From positions 1 through 64,000 of the forward strand of contig JABSRP010000034.1 in NCBI GenBank assembly GCA_013215145.1: a stretch of 64,000 nucleotides of DNA, given 5' to 3'. Of this stretch, positions 62,207 to 64,000 are shown one piece after another (the first letter of the stretch is position 1; the number at the start of each line of letters is the position of its first letter). This DNA is from Pseudobacteriovorax sp. (GTDB taxonomy: Bacteria > Bdellovibrionota_B > Oligoflexia > Oligoflexales > Oligoflexaceae). The position numbers and the translations under genes were made by a program. The notes under the pieces are model-generated. The model was not told the origin of the DNA and ran no database searches. It was given only the letters and a program-made list of their open reading frames with translations.

Positions 62207-64000
62207 TTAAACAACCTCAGGGTAAGAATCATCGACTACGGATACTATGAAATTTCTCGGTATCCATAGATCCAATGCAAAGGGAATGGTATGAGTTGGG
62301 ATCTCATGAAGCTCTTTGCCAAGGACACCATCATCAATGACAAGGGCAACCCCGCCGCCTATGGCAGTCAACTGCTCACGAACGGCTCCCATCCCAACAC
62401 CTCTACCCGAGATTTCGCTAATCCCCAATGAAGTCGATAAACCTGTACTAAAGACGAGTTCGGCAAGTTCCTCTACCCTATCTGATATTTGCTCTGTGCT
62501 TGGCTGCGTCAGCCGCTCAAACTTCTTTTTCAAATTTATCAGGTCAAGCCCAGCGCCATCGTCGGAAAATCGGATTAGGACTTCATTTTGTCTTAGACTA
62601 ACTTCTAGAGTGATAAGCCCTGATATAGGCTTTTGCTTTTCACGCCTTAAGTCTGAGGTCTCAATACCATGATCCATTGAATTTCTTACAAGATGAATCA
62701 TTGCCCCTTGCAATACCTTAGAAGCTTGAGGAAGGAGCAATATCTCGTCACCTATATAATCTAGCGCTACAGTGTTTTTGCCCAAGTCTTTCGCAAGCCG
62801 TTTGATTTCTGGGACTAAGTCATCAGCAATCTGTTTCGTTGAAACATACATTTTCACTTCCAAAGCATGTGTCATTCTTCGGAGCTGTTGAGCTTGAAGA
62901 CCTTCGATCTGATTTAGAAGGGAATGCTGAAGTTGTGTCAGTTCGCCCAAAAATTCTGGCTCAAAGGTTAATCCCGTTTGCTTTCCTCTCTGCAACTTCT
63001 GACTGAAGAGCGTCTCGTATTGGTGATAGCTATGCCAAACATCTTCGTGCCCCCGAACAATCAACTCACGCTTCAGATGTGATGAATCCCCAAGATACTC
63101 CTCGATCACATTTTCTGCCGAATGAACCACTGGTGTTAGTTGCTTAAGTCCAAAGGTACGGGCATTACCTTTTATCGTATGCAAATTGATCATTAGTCTC
63201 TTACAGATATCTTTATCTAATTCGGAAAAATTATCGAGTAAATTCTGATTATCTGCGAGAAAATCTCTTGTCGATTCCAGAAAGCTTTGGAATTTTCTCG
63301 CATCCAAATTCACGATCTCGGCGATATATTCAGCCTCGATATTTTTGTCTTGAATATCCCGTTCGAGAGACTTTATCTCTGTGACATCCATCATCGTAAG
63401 TATGACTTTTTCTACGAGATTATTCGAAATAACAGGGGTCCAGTTACATAGCAGATGCTTATGACTATCATTCTTTTTCAATTCAATATCCACCGGTAGT
63501 TGATGCTCGTTTATCAAAAAATTCACGATATCCTGCCCAAAACTGACCCTCAAAATCGATTCAATAATGTTTCGCGTCTCTTCAGTGAATTCAGCATCCT
63601 GAAAAAGCTCTAGGAGAGCCGTACCTTCGGTGACGTTTTCGATTCCCAGGACATGACTGGTATAATTGGAATAGGTCTCAGTCAACCTAAGATTCTTACC
63701 AAAAACACCGATTCCTACATGAACCTTATCCATAATAGTTTTGATTTCGCGTGTCTGCTCTTCCACCATAGCCTCTAGGTTTCGATTGAGATGCATGACC
63801 TTATCTGTTTCTTTACGTAAATCTTTGTTGAGTTTACGTATGGAGGCTAGAGATTTTTGTTCTTTGACTCTGATCGAGTCTGCTAGAGCTAATGAGATAA
63901 AAGCCGTTTCAATCACCGCACCGACTAATGTAGCCCAGTTGGTAAAAAAAGATGAATTTACAAGTCCAGTTATCGTGAATTGACGATAGAAAACCGCCAA
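62207..64000 (-). CDS. 7TMR-DISM sensor kinase, CheA-like core (N-terminus beyond window)
   Basis: 597 residues are visible; the frame is open at the window edge. The first part is the end of a 7TM-DISM sensor (LVGAVIETAFISLALADSI), then a coiled coil (about 45-85) and a PAS-like region. Next come an Hpt with NLHTIKGNARTFG (phosphorylated His) and a CheA-type HATPase with HLVRNSMDHGIETSDLR, RFSDDGAGLDL and GRGVGMGAV, up to the end. No CheW domain. Same Hpt-HATPase order as 36466-38721. It responds to an unknown extracellular ligand; no regulator gene is adjacent in this window. Confidence 0.85.
   Translation of the reverse strand: MAVFYRQFTITGLVNSSFFTNWATLVGAVIETAFISLALADSIRVKEQKSLASIRKLNKDLRKETDKVMHLNRNLEAMVEEQTREIKTIMDKVHVGIGVFGKNLRLTETYSNYTSHVLGIENVTEGTALLELFQDAEFTEETRNIIESILRVSFGQDIVNFLINEHQLPVDIELKKNDSHKHLLCNWTPVISNNLVEKVILTMMDVTEIKSLERDIQDKNIEAEYIAEIVNLDARKFQSFLESTRDFLADNQNLLDNFSELDKDICKRLMINLHTIKGNARTFGLKQLTPVVHSAENVIEEYLGDSSHLKRELIVRGHEDVWHSYHQYETLFSQKLQRGKQTGLTFEPEFLGELTQLQHSLLNQIEGLQAQQLRRMTHALEVKMYVSTKQIADDLVPEIKRLAKDLGKNTVALDYIGDEILLLPQASKVLQGAMIHLVRNSMDHGIETSDLRREKQKPISGLITLEVSLRQNEVLIRFSDDGAGLDLINLKKKFERLTQPSTEQISDRVEELAELVFSTGLSTSLGISEISGRGVGMGAVREQLTAIGGGVALVIDDGVLGKELHEIPTHTIPFALDLWIPRNFIVSVVDDSYPEVV

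Overview
The window looks like a chromosome segment of a Gram-negative, moderately AT-rich, predatory or environmental delta-/oligoflexia-like bacterium (Bdellovibrionota, Oligoflexales-type). This is inferred from many small secreted lipoproteins, a 7TMR-DISM sensor kinase, CheA-like membrane kinases without CheW domains, GH108 and DUF3011 secreted proteins, an FG-GAP surface lipoprotein, and Sec/lipobox signals nearly everywhere. No rRNA, tRNA, CRISPR array or prophage was found.

Layout. 1-5.7 kb: partial DsbD-like protein, photolyase-related protein, secreted CBM21-like protein, PPK2, DUF2059 protein, VOC protein and a zinc-ribbon protein. 6.1-13.3 kb: large FG-GAP lipoprotein, small secreted protein, a very long palindromic repeat, GH108 lipoprotein and secreted lipase-like hydrolase. 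13.4-16.9 kb: a solute-binding protein gene and a hybrid histidine kinase gene, both interrupted only by in-frame stop codons. 17.2-22.0 kb: metal (probably copper) cluster with a small protein, a His-rich lipoprotein, a beta-barrel-like protein, a thioredoxin-like protein and a Cu(I) P-type ATPase.

22.0-34.2 kb: a tightly packed minus-strand operon of about ten genes. It starts with an alpha-oxoamine synthase and continues with a P-loop kinase, an HMG-CoA reductase fused to an aminoglycoside/choline-kinase-like phosphotransferase (one in-frame TGA in it), a nucleotidyltransferase-5 protein, a PEP-synthase/rifampin-phosphotransferase-like enzyme, a HAD phosphatase, a TMP-kinase-like protein, a lipid kinase, a ThiL/PurM-like protein and a TetR regulator. 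I cannot match this set to a known pathway. It reads as a candidate lipid or small-molecule biosynthetic cluster rich in phosphotransfer enzymes, and it is the main candidate for an undescribed system.

34.5-40.5 kb: lone IS1-like transposase, secreted lipoprotein, CheA-like kinase with divergent CheY-like regulator, second response regulator, PilZ protein and a 31-residue membrane peptide. 40.5-49.5 kb: a translationally coupled potassium/proton operon (CPA antiporter, TrkA, TrkH, a 1395-residue CPA2 antiporter fused to coiled coils and a P-loop ATPase, and an MscS channel). The antiporter-ATPase fusion is the second main novelty.

49.7-64 kb: DUF3011 protein, rhodanese lipoprotein, DUF547 lipoprotein, then a surface-glycan-like set with two related GT-C membrane glycosyltransferases, two GT2 glycosyltransferases, an outer-membrane protein and a secreted protein made of two copies of one domain. 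Small secreted or membrane proteins, a large lipoprotein and a 7TMR-DISM/CheA-like kinase cut by the window end follow.
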